From: Bryobacterales bacterium
GTDB taxonomy: Bacteria > Acidobacteriota > Terriglobia > Bryobacterales > UBA6623
Assembly (NCBI GenBank): GCA_026713545.1
Contig: JAPOOG010000104.1
Span: 1-35,758, forward strand
Reading direction: 5' to 3'
Length of the DNA stretch: 35,758 nt
Position 1 is the stretch's first letter. Every line of letters starts with the position of its first letter. A program made the position numbers and the translations under genes. Shown here piece after piece: positions 7,333 through 16,804 of the stretch. A model generated the notes under the pieces. It made no database searches. It worked only from the letters and a program-made list of their open reading frames with translations, and was not told the DNA's origin.

Positions 7333-10300
7333 ATGGCCAAGTTCTGCATGTCCAGGCACGGATTACCACAGCGGCAAGGTCTGTACGACCCGCAGCGTGA
7401 ACACGATGCCTGCGGAATCGGCTTTGTGGCCGACATGCAGGGACGCCGCTCCCACAAGATCGTAGAACAAGGCATCGAGGTCCTGGTCAACCTTACGCAT
7501 CGCGGCGCTTGCGGCTGCGATCCCGAAACGGGAGACGGCGCCGGCCTCATCCTGCAGTTGCCCGACAAATTCTTTCGTCGAGAGACGGAGAGACTCGCGG
7601 TTTCATTGCCTCCGGAAGGTCAATACGGCGTCGGGATGCTCTTCTTTTCGAAGGCGCCGTCCGACCAAACCGCCGCGCGCTGCATGGTCGAGGAAGTCAT
7701 CACGGAAGAGGGCCTCGAGTTGCTCGGCTGGCGCGAAGTGCCGGTCGACAGCGGAGCGATCGGTTGGCTGGCCCGTGAGTCCGAACCGAAGATCGAGCAA
7801 GTCTTTATCGGGAACGGCCCCGATACCCGTGACCTTGAAGGCGATGCGTTCGAACGCAAGCTCTACGTCGTGCGCAAGAGGATGGAATCGGAAGCGCAGA
7901 GGAGAGAGATTCCTCGCTTCTATCCTTGCAGCCTGTCGTCACGGACCGTTTGCTACAAGGGGCTGCTGATTGCTCCTCAGATACCCGACTTCTATCACGA
8001 TCTGGGAGATTCCGATTTCGAATCGGCCATCGCTCTCGTCCACCAGCGATTCTCGACCAACACGTTCCCCACCTGGGAGCGCGCGCAGCCGTTCCGCTAT
8101 CTGGCGCACAACGGAGAAATCAATACTCTTCGAGGCAACATCAATTGGATGCGCTCACGCGAGGCGACTCTGGCATCACCCCTATTTGACGACGACATCA
8201 AGAAGATTTTTCCGGTGATCGACGAGAGCGGCAGCGATTCGACGATGATCGACAACGCACTGGAGTTGCTCATCCAGGCTGGTCGCTCGACGGCCCACTC
8301 CGTGATGATGCTCATCCCCGAAGCTTGGGACGCACATCCGCACATGGAGGACTACAAGAAGGCGTTCTACGAATTTCACGCCACCATGATGGAGCCCTGG
8401 GACGGGCCCGCATCCGTCGTATTCACCGACGGCCGCTACGTCGGCGGCGTGCTCGACCGCAACGGTCTGCGGCCCAACCGTTACTGGGTTACGCACGACG
8501 ACCTCGTCGTCATGGCTTCCGAGGCCGGCGTGCTCTCGATCCCGCCGGAGAACGTCCGTCTCAAGGGGCGCCTGCAGCCGGGTCGCATCTTTCTCGTCGA
8601 CACGCAGGAAGCACGCATCGTGAGGGACGAAGAAGTCAAGGAAACCATTTGCAGGAGCAAGCCCTATCGCAAGTGGCTGGATGAGAATCTGATCCACATC
8701 GACAAGCTGCCCCAGCCCACCAAGGTGCACGGAACGGATTTCGAGACGCTACTTCAGCGCCAGCGCTCCTTAGGATACACGCTTGAAGACCAGCGGATGA
8801 TCCTCAGCCCGATGGCCGCCAAGGGCCAGGAACCGCTCGGCTCGATGGGCGTCGATATCCCGCTCGCCTGTCTCTCAGACCGTCCGCAACTGCTTTTCAA
8901 CTATTTCAAGCAGCTCTTTGCGCAGGTTACGAATCCGGCGATCGACCCGATTCGCGAAGAACTCGTGATGTCGACGACGGTGTACGCCGGAGCCGAAGGG
9001 AACCTGCTTGCCGAGTCGCCGAGGCACGCTCACCAGTTGAAGCTGCCACTGCCGATTCTAACGAACCACGAACTCGAGAAACTGCGCGGCGTAGGCGTGC
9101 CGGGCTCGGCCGAGTACGGCAACGGCGCTCTCGACGGGGTGGGCGGAAAGATCAACTTCGGTGCCCGTACGTTGAAGGCGCTGTTCCGGGCGAGCGACGG
9201 TGCGGAAGGGCTGCAGAAAGCCCTCGACGAGCTGTGCCAGAACGCCGAGTCCGCTGTCCGGCAAGGCTACAGTGTTCTGATCCTCTCGGACCGTGGCGTC
9301 AACGAGGAATGGGCGCCCATCCCGAGCTTGTTGGCCTTGGGCGGGGTGCACCACTATCTGATTCGCGCGGCGATGCGCGGCAAAGTCGGCCTGATCGTCG
9401 AATCCGGCGAGCCGCGAGAAGTCATGCACTTCTGCCTGTTGATCGGCTATGGCGCGACCGCCATCAATCCCTACCTGGCCTTCGAATCGCTCGAAGACAT
9501 GCAGCGGATGGCGCTGCTGGCTCCCGGGCTGACATTCAAAAAGGCTCAGAAGAATTACATCAAGGCGATCCGCAAAGGCGTGCTCAAAGTGATGTCGAAG
9601 ATGGGCATCTCGACCGTGCGCAGCTACCACGGGGCACAGATCTTCGAGGCTGTCGGCCTGAGCCGCGAGATCGTCGACAAGTACTTCACGGGTACGACGT
9701 CGCAGATCGAGGGAGTGGGACTCGAAGTGCTGGCGGAAGAGGTGATGCGCCGCCACAAGTATGCCTATCAGCCGCTGACCGACGACGTCACGAAGCTCGA
9801 CGTCGGCGGCGAGTACCAATTCCGCGTACGCGGCGAGCAGCACCTGCTGAACCCCGATACGGTCTCGAAGCTGCAGCATGCTGTCCACCTCGGCAACTTC
9901 AAGAACTTCAAGGAATTCACCTCGACGGTTAACGATCTCAGCAAGACTCTGTGCACGTTGCGGGGGCTGTTCGAGTTTAAAAAGGCTGAACATCCGATAC
10001 AACTCGAGGAAGTCGAGCCGGCGAAGGACATCGTCAAGCGCTTCTGCACCGGCGCGATGTCGTTTGGGTCGATCAGCAAGGAAGCCCACGAGACCCTTGC
10101 CATCGCGATGAACCGCATCGGCGGCCGCAGCAATACCGGCGAGGGGGGTGAAGACCCGGCCCGCTTCCACCATGACGAGAACGGCGATTGGCGCCGCAGC
10201 GCCATCAAGCAGGTCGCATCGGCGCGTTTCGGTGTTACGGCCGAATACCTTGTCAACGCCGACGAATTGCAGATCAAGGTCGCCCAAGGCGCGAAACCCG

Positions 10301-11934
10301 GAGAGGGGGGCCAGCTTCCGGGTCACAAGGTCGATGAGACCATCGCATGGCTGCGCCATTCGACGCCCGGCGTGGGACTGATTTCACCGCCACCGCACCA
10401 CGACATCTATTCGATCGAAGACCTGGCGCAACTCATTTTCGACCTGAAGAACTCGAACAACCGCGCCGACGTATCGGTAAAACTCGTCTCGGAAGTCGGC
10501 GTCGGCACGGTCGCCGCAGGCGTTGCGAAAGCGCATGCCGACCTCGTCCTGATCAGCGGACACGACGGTGGGACCGGCGCGTCACCGATGAGTTCCATCC
10601 GTCACGCCGGCACGCCCTGGGAGCTCGGCCTTTCCGAGACACAGCAAGTCCTCGTCATGAATGATCTGCGCAGCCGCATCAAGGTGCAGGTCGACGGAAA
10701 GCTCATGACCGGCCGCGATGTCGTGATCGGCGCGCTACTCGGCGCGGAGGAGTTCGGCTTCTCCACAATGCCGCTCGTCTCGATGGGATGCATCATGATG
10801 CGCAAGTGCCACCTCAATACCTGTCCTGTCGGCATTGCGACGCAGGATCCGGCGCTGCGCAAGAAGTTCAAAGGCACCCCGGAGAACGTTATCAACTTCT
10901 TCTTCTTCATCGCCGAAGAAGCACGGCAGATCATGGCCGAATTGGGATTGCGCAGCTTCGACGAGATGGTCGGGCGCGTCGACAAACTCGACGTCAAGAA
11001 GGCCGTCGATCACTGGAAGGCTCGCGGGCTCAACTTCAGCCGCATCTTCTACGACCCGCCAGTCGACAAGAGCGTGCCGCGCCGCTGCACTCGGACGCAG
11101 GATCACGGCCTCGAATTCCAACTCGACAACAAGCTGATCGAGCTGTCGTCGGAAGCAATCGAGAACAAGACGCCGGTCGAGATCGAGATGCCCATCCGCA
11201 ACATCAACCGCACGGTCGGCACGATGTTGAGCAGCGAGATCGCGCGGCGCTACGGCGCCGAGGGTCTGCCGGACAACACGATCCGGATCAGTCTTCAAGG
11301 CTCAGCAGGACAAAGTTTCGGTGCCTGGGCCTCGCCCGGCATGACGCTGAAGCTGGAAGGCGACGCAAACGACTACTTCGGCAAGGGGCTCTCCGGTGGG
11401 CGCTTGATCGTGTTCCCACCGAGAGGGTCGAACTTCGTCTTCGAGGAAAACATCATTATCGGAAACGTCACCTTCTATGGCGCCACGGCCGGCGAGGCGT
11501 TCATCAACGGCATGGCCGGCGAACGCTTCTGCATCCGCAACAGCGGGGCCTCGGTCGTCGTCGAGGGCGTCGGTGATCACGGCTGCGAATACATGACGAA
11601 CGGCCGCGTGGTGATCATCGGCTCCGCCGGACGGAACTTCGGCGCCGGCATGAGCGGCGGTTTCGCATATGTTCTGGACGAAGCGGGCGACTTCGCGGAA
11701 AAGGCCGCCAACCACTCGATGATCGACCTCGAACCACTCGATGATCCACAAGACATCGAGTTCGTAAGAGATCTGATCAAGCGCCACGTCGGCTATACCA
11801 ACAGTCCGAAAGGCCAGTGGGTCCTCGATCACTGGGACGACATGCTGCCCAAGTTCATCAAGGTCTTCCCGAAAGAACTCAAGCGCGCCCTGGCCGACCG
11901 CTACGAAGAAGAACGCGCCCTGGTCTCGGTGTAA
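7333..11934 (+). CDS. gltB: Glutamate synthase (NADPH), large (alpha) subunit
   Basis: 1533 aa, typical length. With GltD it converts 2-oxoglutarate plus glutamine to two glutamates (GOGAT step of ammonium assimilation). The N-terminal class II glutamine amidotransferase domain has its catalytic Cys at C27 in '[11 protein letters not shown]', so a propeptide of about 26 residues should be removed. The central domain follows. Then comes the FMN-binding synthase domain ('[15 protein letters not shown]', '[13 protein letters not shown]'). A 3Fe-4S cluster motif is at C1153, C1159 and C1164 ('[14 protein letters not shown]'). The C-terminal GXGXG beta-helix has repeated glycine motifs ([17 protein letters not shown]). 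The start has no clear ribosome binding site, and an ATG five codons later (7348) is an alternative. gltD follows 89 bases downstream on the same strand. Confidence 0.98.
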   Translation: MAKFCMSRHGLPQRQGLYDPQREHDACGIGFVADMQGRRSHKIVEQGIEVLVNLTHRGACGCDPETGDGAGLILQLPDKFFRRETERLAVSLPPEGQYGVGMLFFSKAPSDQTAARCMVEEVITEEGLELLGWREVPVDSGAIGWLARESEPKIEQVFIGNGPDTRDLEGDAFERKLYVVRKRMESEAQRREIPRFYPCSLSSRTVCYKGLLIAPQIPDFYHDLGDSDFESAIALVHQRFSTNTFPTWERAQPFRYLAHNGEINTLRGNINWMRSREATLASPLFDDDIKKIFPVIDESGSDSTMIDNALELLIQAGRSTAHSVMMLIPEAWDAHPHMEDYKKAFYEFHATMMEPWDGPASVVFTDGRYVGGVLDRNGLRPNRYWVTHDDLVVMASEAGVLSIPPENVRLKGRLQPGRIFLVDTQEARIVRDEEVKETICRSKPYRKWLDENLIHIDKLPQPTKVHGTDFETLLQRQRSLGYTLEDQRMILSPMAAKGQEPLGSMGVDIPLACLSDRPQLLFNYFKQLFAQVTNPAIDPIREELVMSTTVYAGAEGNLLAESPRHAHQLKLPLPILTNHELEKLRGVGVPGSAEYGNGALDGVGGKINFGARTLKALFRASDGAEGLQKALDELCQNAESAVRQGYSVLILSDRGVNEEWAPIPSLLALGGVHHYLIRAAMRGKVGLIVESGEPREVMHFCLLIGYGATAINPYLAFESLEDMQRMALLAPGLTFKKAQKNYIKAIRKGVLKVMSKMGISTVRSYHGAQIFEAVGLSREIVDKYFTGTTSQIEGVGLEVLAEEVMRRHKYAYQPLTDDVTKLDVGGEYQFRVRGEQHLLNPDTVSKLQHAVHLGNFKNFKEFTSTVNDLSKTLCTLRGLFEFKKAEHPIQLEEVEPAKDIVKRFCTGAMSFGSISKEAHETLAIAMNRIGGRSNTGEGGEDPARFHHDENGDWRRSAIKQVASARFGVTAEYLVNADELQIKVAQGAKPGEGGQLPGHKVDETIAWLRHSTPGVGLISPPPHHDIYSIEDLAQLIFDLKNSNNRADVSVKLVSEVGVGTVAAGVAKAHADLVLISGHDGGTGASPMSSIRHAGTPWELGLSETQQVLVMNDLRSRIKVQVDGKLMTGRDVVIGALLGAEEFGFSTMPLVSMGCIMMRKCHLNTCPVGIATQDPALRKKFKGTPENVINFFFFIAEEARQIMAELGLRSFDEMVGRVDKLDVKKAVDHWKARGLNFSRIFYDPPVDKSVPRRCTRTQDHGLEFQLDNKLIELSSEAIENKTPVEIEMPIRNINRTVGTMLSSEIARRYGAEGLPDNTIRISLQGSAGQSFGAWASPGMTLKLEGDANDYFGKGLSGGRLIVFPPRGSNFVFEENIIIGNVTFYGATAGEAFINGMAGERFCIRNSGASVVVEGVGDHGCEYMTNGRVVIIGSAGRNFGAGMSGGFAYVLDEAGDFAEKAANHSMIDLEPLDDPQDIEFVRDLIKRHVGYTNSPKGQWVLDHWDDMLPKFIKVFPKELKRALADRYEEERALVSV

Positions 11935-12023
11935 GCGAGGTTCGGGCCTGCAGGATTCCGCAGAAGGGACCTCCGGCGGCCGCCGCCGATGCCAGGCCCG
12001 GACAGACAGAAGAACGCAAGAAC

Positions 12024-13490
12024 ATGGGTAAGGTAACCGGATTCATGGAGTACATCCGCGAGGGCCTCAAGGCCCGTCCGGTCGAGGAGCGAGTCAGAGA
12101 CTATCGTGAGGTCTACATCCCCGCCAACGAACATGTCCTCAAGACCCAAGGCGCCCGTTGCATGGACTGCGGGATCCCGTTCTGCCACACCGGGTGCCCG
12201 CTGAACAACATCATCCCCGACTGGAATGATCTCGTATACCAAGGCCGCTGGCAGGACGCGCTGCGCCAATTGCACTCCACCAACAACTTTCCCGAGTTCA
12301 CAGGCAGCATCTGCCCCGCGCCTTGCGAGGCCGCCTGTGTTCTCGGCATCAACGACGACCCGGTCACGATCAAGAGCATCGAAAAGGCCATCGCAGACCG
12401 CGGCTGGGAAGAAGGATGGGTCGAACCCGAGCCTCCACAGATCCGTACCGGCCACAAAGTCGCCGTCATCGGCTCCGGACCGGCCGGCCTGGCCGCAGCG
12501 CAACAACTCAATCGCGCCGGCCACACGGTAACGGTGTTCGAGAAAAACGAAATCCCCGGCGGACTGCTCGTCCTTGGAATCCCCGACTTCAAGATGGAGA
12601 AGCATCTCGTCGAGCGTCGCGTGAAGCAAATGGAAGAGGAAGGCGTCAACTTCCGAACCGGAATGCACATCGGCGTAGACATGGAAGGCAAGAAACTGCT
12701 CGCCGACTTTGACGCCATCGTGATCGCCACCGGGGCCGAGGCGCCGCGCGACCTGCCCATCACCGGACGCGACCTGGAAGGCATCTACTTTGCGATGCAG
12801 TTCCTGCCACAACAGAACCGGCGTGTCGACGGACGCCCCGTAGACCCCGGCTTCGATCTCAGCGCGAAGGATAAGCACGTCGTCATCATCGGCGGGGGCG
12901 ATACCGGCGCCGACTGCCTCGGCACGTCGCGGAGGCAAGGAGCAAAGTCGATCCGGCAATTCGAGCTACTGCCGAAACCGCCGCTGTCTCGCAACGAACC
13001 CGGCTCGCAACCCTGGCCCTTCTGGCCCTTCACCTTCAAGACCGAAAGCTCGCACGAAGAAGGCGATGTGCGCGATTGGGCGGTCAGCACGAAAGAGTTC
13101 ATCGGAGACGCGCGGGGACATGTCCGCGCTCTCAAGGGCGTTCGTCTCGAATGGCCCGACCCCGATCCTGAAACCGGTAAGCGGCCCTTCAAGTTTGAAG
13201 AAGCAGCCGGCTCCGAGTTCGAAGTCCCGGCCGATCTCGTGCTGTTGGCGATGGGTTTCCTGCACCCTGTGCAAGAGGGTCTGCTGGAGCAACTCGGCGT
13301 CGAAAAGGACGGACGCGGCAACGTTAAAGCCGAGTACGGCGTGCATGCTACTTCCATCCCGGGAGTCTTCGCAGCCGGCGATGCCCGGCGAGGACAATCT
13401 CTCGTCGTCTGGGCTCTCGCCGAAGGCCGCAAAGCCGCCCGTGCCGCCGACCTCTACCTAATGGGCGAGAGCAAGCTCCCCGCGGCATAG
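12024..13490 (+). CDS. gltD: Glutamate synthase (NADPH), small (beta) subunit
   Basis: 488 aa. Takes electrons from NADPH via FAD and passes them through Fe-S clusters to GltB. The N-terminal Fe-S domain has cysteines in '[17 protein letters not shown]' and 'CPAPCEAAC', as in all GltD proteins (two 4Fe-4S clusters at the subunit interface). The FAD-binding GxGxxG is '[12 protein letters not shown]', and the NADPH-binding motif is '[15 protein letters not shown]'. The conserved C-terminal '[18 protein letters not shown]' closes the FAD site. The frame is open further upstream into the end of gltB, but the ATG at 12024 ([10 protein letters not shown]) matches the normal family start. It shares the gltB transcript. 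A strong hairpin follows the stop. Confidence 0.98.
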   Translation: MGKVTGFMEYIREGLKARPVEERVRDYREVYIPANEHVLKTQGARCMDCGIPFCHTGCPLNNIIPDWNDLVYQGRWQDALRQLHSTNNFPEFTGSICPAPCEAACVLGINDDPVTIKSIEKAIADRGWEEGWVEPEPPQIRTGHKVAVIGSGPAGLAAAQQLNRAGHTVTVFEKNEIPGGLLVLGIPDFKMEKHLVERRVKQMEEEGVNFRTGMHIGVDMEGKKLLADFDAIVIATGAEAPRDLPITGRDLEGIYFAMQFLPQQNRRVDGRPVDPGFDLSAKDKHVVIIGGGDTGADCLGTSRRQGAKSIRQFELLPKPPLSRNEPGSQPWPFWPFTFKTESSHEEGDVRDWAVSTKEFIGDARGHVRALKGVRLEWPDPDPETGKRPFKFEEAAGSEFEVPADLVLLAMGFLHPVQEGLLEQLGVEKDGRGNVKAEYGVHATSIPGVFAAGDARRGQSLVVWALAEGRKAARAADLYLMGESKLPAA

Positions 13491-13497
13491 GCCTGCG

Positions 13498-13526
13498 CCT
13501 TTCTCACAACAAGTAGGTGAGAAAGG
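13498..13526. terminator. Perfect 10-bp hairpin between convergent genes
   Basis: CCTTTCTCAC (13498-13507) and GTGAGAAAGG (13517-13526) are perfect inverted repeats with a 9-base loop. They sit in the 40 bases between the stops of gltD (+) and the mannonate-dehydratase-like gene (-). The position suggests a bidirectional terminator. Neither side has a U-run, so intrinsic termination would be non-canonical. Confidence 0.6.
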
Positions 13527-13530
13527 TAGG

Positions 13531-14553
13531 TCAGGACTTCTGCGCAGCCTGCCGCAAAGCGTGCATGTAGCCCAGCGAAAACGCCCAGCCGCGCTGCGAA
13601 GCCACCGTATCGCCGCTGAATTCCGGAGTGTGATCGGGAATGATGAGGTGGGCATAGCCAACTTCGTGGAAAGCCCTCATGCACGCCAGCATGTCGCAAT
13701 CGCCCTCATCGTGCATGACCTCGGTGTACTTGTAGTAGGGAATCTCAACTTTCACGTTGCGAAAGTGGCAATGGTTAATGCGGTCACGCGACCCGAAATA
13801 GCGAATCGCCGCCGCCGCATCCTCGCCCATTTCGGTTGTCACTCCCGTATCGAGAGTAATCCCGTTGGACGGGCTGTCAAGAACCTCAATCAAGCGTTTG
13901 AGGTCGGCGATCGAACGTAATGGTTGCGCGGCTCCCCGGTACGCCTCGACCGGCGGGGCATTCGGGTGACAGGCCATCCGGACCCCGGCTTTCTCCGCCA
14001 CGGGAATCACTTCCTTGAGAAAACCCTCGAACCGCTCCCACATTTGCTCGCGTGTGTGTGTGCCAACATTTGGAAGCGGAGGCAGATGCTTGATCCGCTC
14101 ATAGTCGAAATTGCGCAGCCCCGCATCGCCGCGTCCCGTCGTGCGCGCGTAACCCTCCGAGCCGCGCAGCGGCGTAAAGTTGTATTCAACCACGAGAACG
14201 CCCGCCTTGCCGGCGGCTCGCAGGCTCTCCTTGACGTTTTCCAGCTCTTGGCCGGCATCGGCGCGGCCGTGTAGAATCCTCGGGAAGCGCCCCAGGTGGA
14301 TCATTGCGACTTTGAGGTCAGCATCTTCGATCTTGCGCTTGATGCGGATGAGTTCGTTCGTGTCCCAGGCTTGCAACATCTGCCCCGGACGAGGACCGTG
14401 GTCGGTTCCCGGGACAAGCCCGCGCTTGCGGACTTCGGTGTTGTAGCGCGAAGGCATCACGACATGCTCGATGCCCATCTGCCGAAAAAACCGCAGCGTC
14501 GCGTCGTTAATGTCGCGCAGGCCCTTGCCGATCTTGAGCTTGAAGTCGGGCAC
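13531..14553 (-). CDS. Mannonate dehydratase-like (UxuA-family) TIM-barrel protein
   Basis: 340 aa. UxuA converts D-mannonate to 2-keto-3-deoxygluconate in hexuronate breakdown. Features that align with the family: 'CHPNAPP' (H196; UxuA has CHPDDPP), 'HCHFRNVK' (H263) and 'IPDHTPEFSGD' (D307, near the C-terminus). The fourth metal ligand of characterised UxuA is a Cys; here the equivalent segment reads 'ITLDTGVTTE', with D235 and no Cys. So this may be a divergent subgroup with a different metal or substrate. The start is GTG at 14553, preceded by GAGG seven bases upstream. It is convergent to gltD and downstream of cdsA by about 110 bases on the same strand, with no obvious functional link to either. 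Alternative: a generic xylose-isomerase-like sugar isomerase. Confidence 0.75.
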   Translation of the reverse strand: MPDFKLKIGKGLRDINDATLRFFRQMGIEHVVMPSRYNTEVRKRGLVPGTDHGPRPGQMLQAWDTNELIRIKRKIEDADLKVAMIHLGRFPRILHGRADAGQELENVKESLRAAGKAGVLVVEYNFTPLRGSEGYARTTGRGDAGLRNFDYERIKHLPPLPNVGTHTREQMWERFEGFLKEVIPVAEKAGVRMACHPNAPPVEAYRGAAQPLRSIADLKRLIEVLDSPSNGITLDTGVTTEMGEDAAAAIRYFGSRDRINHCHFRNVKVEIPYYKYTEVMHDEGDCDMLACMRAFHEVGYAHLIIPDHTPEFSGDTVASQRGWAFSLGYMHALRQAAQKS

Positions 14554-14660
14554 TAGCGAACCTCGATGAAACAGCGTCGGGAACAGCAGTCGGAGTATGT
14601 CACGCGAACGATCCTAACCTCTGCCCTCACGCCTCCGTATTGTAGTCCGACGTTCCGGCA

Positions 14661-15431
14661 CTACAATAACCGCACGACCACGTAGCAGGCCGGGAGCGAG
14701 AACAACAAACCGTCCACACGATCCAGCATGCCGCCGTGGCCCGGCAACATGCCGCCACTGTCTTTCACATCGGCTCCTCGCTTCAACGCGGATTCGGCAA
14801 GGTCACCGCTCTGCGCCGCCGCATTCACCCAAATCGACAACAGGACCGCAGCTCGCGGCGCGACAGGACCCGGAAGAAAGTAATAGAGATAGCCTGCTCC
14901 GACAACCGCCGCAACGACTAGCGAAGCCCACGCACCCAACCAGGTCTTGTTGGGACTGATCACCGGCGCCATCTTACGGCGTCCTAAAACCCGGCCGAGG
15001 CACAAAGCCGCCGAGTCGCCCGCCCAGTTCAGCACCAGAACGTAAAAGAGCCAGTGCGGGTCAATCCAATGCAGCTCGCGGCCCAGAGCGAACGGACCGG
15101 CGATATAAACGACTCCGAAAAGCGTCGATGCAACATCTCCCAGCGCCCGCTCGTAAGTGGGCCGCAAAAGCATGAGCAACAGGAGGACCAACGACAACAG
15201 CACAAGAAGCGCCTCTTGCGGAGATCCTCTGGCAAAGATCAGCACCGTCCCGGCCCCATAGCCGATTACCCGGAAAGGCTGAAAATCCAACTTTTGGGCA
15301 AGGAGAAAATACTCGCGCAAGCACAGCACCGCAACGAGCACCATTACCGCCCACGTCACGAGCGCCGGCAGGTAGAAGTTGATGCCCAAGATAAGGGGAA
15401 TCAACAGCAGGGCCGTCAGGACCCGTTTCAT
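14661..15431 (-). CDS. cdsA: Phosphatidate cytidylyltransferase (CDP-diglyceride synthase)
   Basis: 256 aa integral membrane enzyme that makes CDP-diacylglycerol from CTP and phosphatidate, the precursor of bacterial phospholipids. Several hydrophobic helices fill residues 5-135 and 165-205. The signature block is at the C-terminal end: 'SGDLAESALKRGADVKDSGG' followed by MLPGHGGMLDRVDGL (about 208-242), plus 'ISPNKTWLG' (158-166). Full length. The gene normally follows uppS. Here uppS is on the same strand but about 6.9 kb upstream, beyond an island of mobile-element remnants, so cdsA must now rely on a promoter within 15432-15650 or inside the island. A 9-bp direct repeat lies just upstream of the start. 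Confidence 0.95.
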   Translation of the reverse strand: MKRVLTALLLIPLILGINFYLPALVTWAVMVLVAVLCLREYFLLAQKLDFQPFRVIGYGAGTVLIFARGSPQEALLVLLSLVLLLLMLLRPTYERALGDVASTLFGVVYIAGPFALGRELHWIDPHWLFYVLVLNWAGDSAALCLGRVLGRRKMAPVISPNKTWLGAWASLVVAAVVGAGYLYYFLPGPVAPRAAVLLSIWVNAAAQSGDLAESALKRGADVKDSGGMLPGHGGMLDRVDGLLFSLPACYVVVRLL

Positions 15432-15468
15432 TCGTGTTATGGTAGCGTTAGCGGCCTATTCCTTGTAA

Positions 15469-15501
15469 GTCACTGATAAAAAGTGGCTTGCTGTCACTGA
15501 T
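15469..15501. repeat. GTCACTGAT direct repeat upstream of cdsA
   Basis: GTCACTGAT occurs at 15469-15477 and 15493-15501, a 24-base period, 38-70 bases before the cdsA start (minus strand). It could be an operator or a scar of insertion. Both copies are exact. Confidence 0.5.
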
Positions 15502-15744
15502 CTAACCAAATTCCCCTTGTTGCTTCCCACTTTCCAAGCGGGAGCCTACGGGGCCATCGAAGCCGTCCTTGTACTGTACCGTTCATCATCAATCCGCTCC
15601 ACTCCGGAAGCTCCGTGAAACCAAGGCCGGCAAGTGAAGGATTAATCCGTTTCGTTTACGGCCCTTCGCTTCGCAGCCGCTTCCCATGATTGCCGTGTAC
15701 CTTCTCACAGCACTTCGGCGTTGAGCGCCAGGAAGGCGCGCAGA

Positions 15745-15930
15745 ACCTCGTCATCCTAGATGTCCGCGGACGCCCTCCCACCATCTGAGTCCTCGATGAC
15801 CTCGGGAGAGTGGTCCGTCTTTGCGGCCGCCGGGTCCCAGAAGCTCGATCGGAAGCCGTGCGGCGTGGCGGTGTGCGTGATCGCACGCGCCAGCTTCTTG
15901 GGCACGTTCGAGCGTTGGCACGGTAGCGCC
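15745..15930 (-). pseudogene. Tyrosine integrase C-terminal fragment
   Basis: One minus-strand frame gives KKLARAITHTATPHGFRSSF followed by WDPAAAKTDHSPEV. This matches the C-terminal catalytic core of P4-type phage or island integrases, which read HGFRS(S/T)FRDWAAE.T..PREV.E. The conserved H and R of 'HGFR' are kept. The following AALAH-like block and catalytic Tyr are missing; the frame ends at a TAG near 15759. Nothing of the N-terminal part is left, because the adjoining sequence is IS3-type transposase in another frame. It is a short relic, and the assignment rests on about 30 residues. Confidence 0.55.
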
Positions 15931-16431
15931 AGCGCTTCGGACGAGCCGTTTACGCTTTTGTCGGAGCACCGCTAATCCCTGTTCACGGTAGAAGCGCTCG
16001 ATTCTCTTGTGGTTCGCTGTTTGGTCTTCACGCCGCAGCAGTGCGCACAAGCGCCGCTAGCCGTAGCGTGGGTGCGCCGCGGCGAAGTTTGCGGAGCCGC
16101 GCGCACAACTCCTCGTCCCGCTTCTCTCGTGGCCGGTAGCGGTAGCTGGAGCGGTCCAGCCCCAGTAGAAGACATGAACGCCGCTCGCTCATCAAGCAGC
16201 ACTCGATGACGTGCCTCACCTCCTCGCGTCTTGCTACCGGCTCGATCCGTTGTTTTCGATCATCGATTTGAGGTCAACCTTATCGAGGCTGAGATTTGCA
16301 ACCAACGTCTTGAGTCGTCGGTTCTCTTATTCGAGTTCTTTGAACCGCTTCAGTTGGCTGACCTTCCTTCCCGCCTCCAGTTGCCTCGGAACCTCGATGA
16401 TCCTCTCTTCGCTCAACCAACTCTTCTTCAT
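15930..16431 (-). pseudogene. IS3-family transposase remnant (orfA and orfB, decayed)
   Basis: From the ATG at 16431 (GAGGAG ribosome binding site) the minus strand reads MKKSWLSEERIIEVPRQLEA, then GRKVSQL, like IS3 orfA ('MKKSRFSEEQIIGVLKEAEAG'). The HTH middle is deleted. The text resumes at KRFKELE, an in-frame TAA, then ENRRLKTLVANLSLDK, the conserved end of orfA. orfB follows: 'VRHVIECCLMSERRSCLLLG', later AAHPRYG (in-frame TAG) RRLCALLRRED and NHKRIERFYREQGLAVLRQK, with a frameshift between these parts. The DDE catalytic domain is absent. Clearly non-functional. Confidence 0.85.
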
Positions 16432-16642
16432 CTCCTCGCTCTCCTTCCTGTCGGAGAACTTCCAATCCTGCTTGATCGGGTTTTTCGGGAGCACGTCAGG
16501 GGGAGTGCTTCGACCTTGCGATGGGGCAATCACCTTCAGGCATCACTTACACTGAACACGGTTACGGCTGGCTTCTTTTCAGGGGCGGTCTGACTTTGGC
16601 TTTCGTTATCCCTAAAGCAGTAAGTTTTGTTCTGCTCGGAAT

Positions 16643-16648
16643 TATAAT
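16643..16648 (+). promoter_or_regulatory. Candidate -10 box for the sulfatase-like gene
   Basis: TATAAT at 16643-16648 in a short AT-rich patch. Transcription would start near 16655, after which the ATG at 16805 is the sensible start. The -35 region is poor. Confidence 0.3.
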
Positions 16649-16804
16649 ATGGGCGGCGCAAAACCAGGACAGAGAGGCGGAGTAACAGTAGACCATCTCG
16701 AAGAGGGTTCGGTTCTGGGTGCGTCTCCGATCGGCCTGCGACCCTGCGCGACTGCGGGCATATCCAACGGCCGGCTGGATCGGGTTATCAGTCGACGACG
16801 ACCT

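Noticed and set aside
9058..10359. 433-codon open frame on the minus strand inside gltB
   Set aside because: Antisense to a fully conserved gltB; a high-GC mirror frame with no domain.
11901..12959. 352-codon minus-strand frame opposite gltD
   Set aside because: Antisense frame; gltD Fe-S and FAD motifs are on the plus strand.
16649..16804. N-terminal extension of the sulfatase-like gene
   Set aside because: No ribosome binding site, overlaps a TATAAT, and the residues are not protein-like; the ATG at 16805 is preferred.
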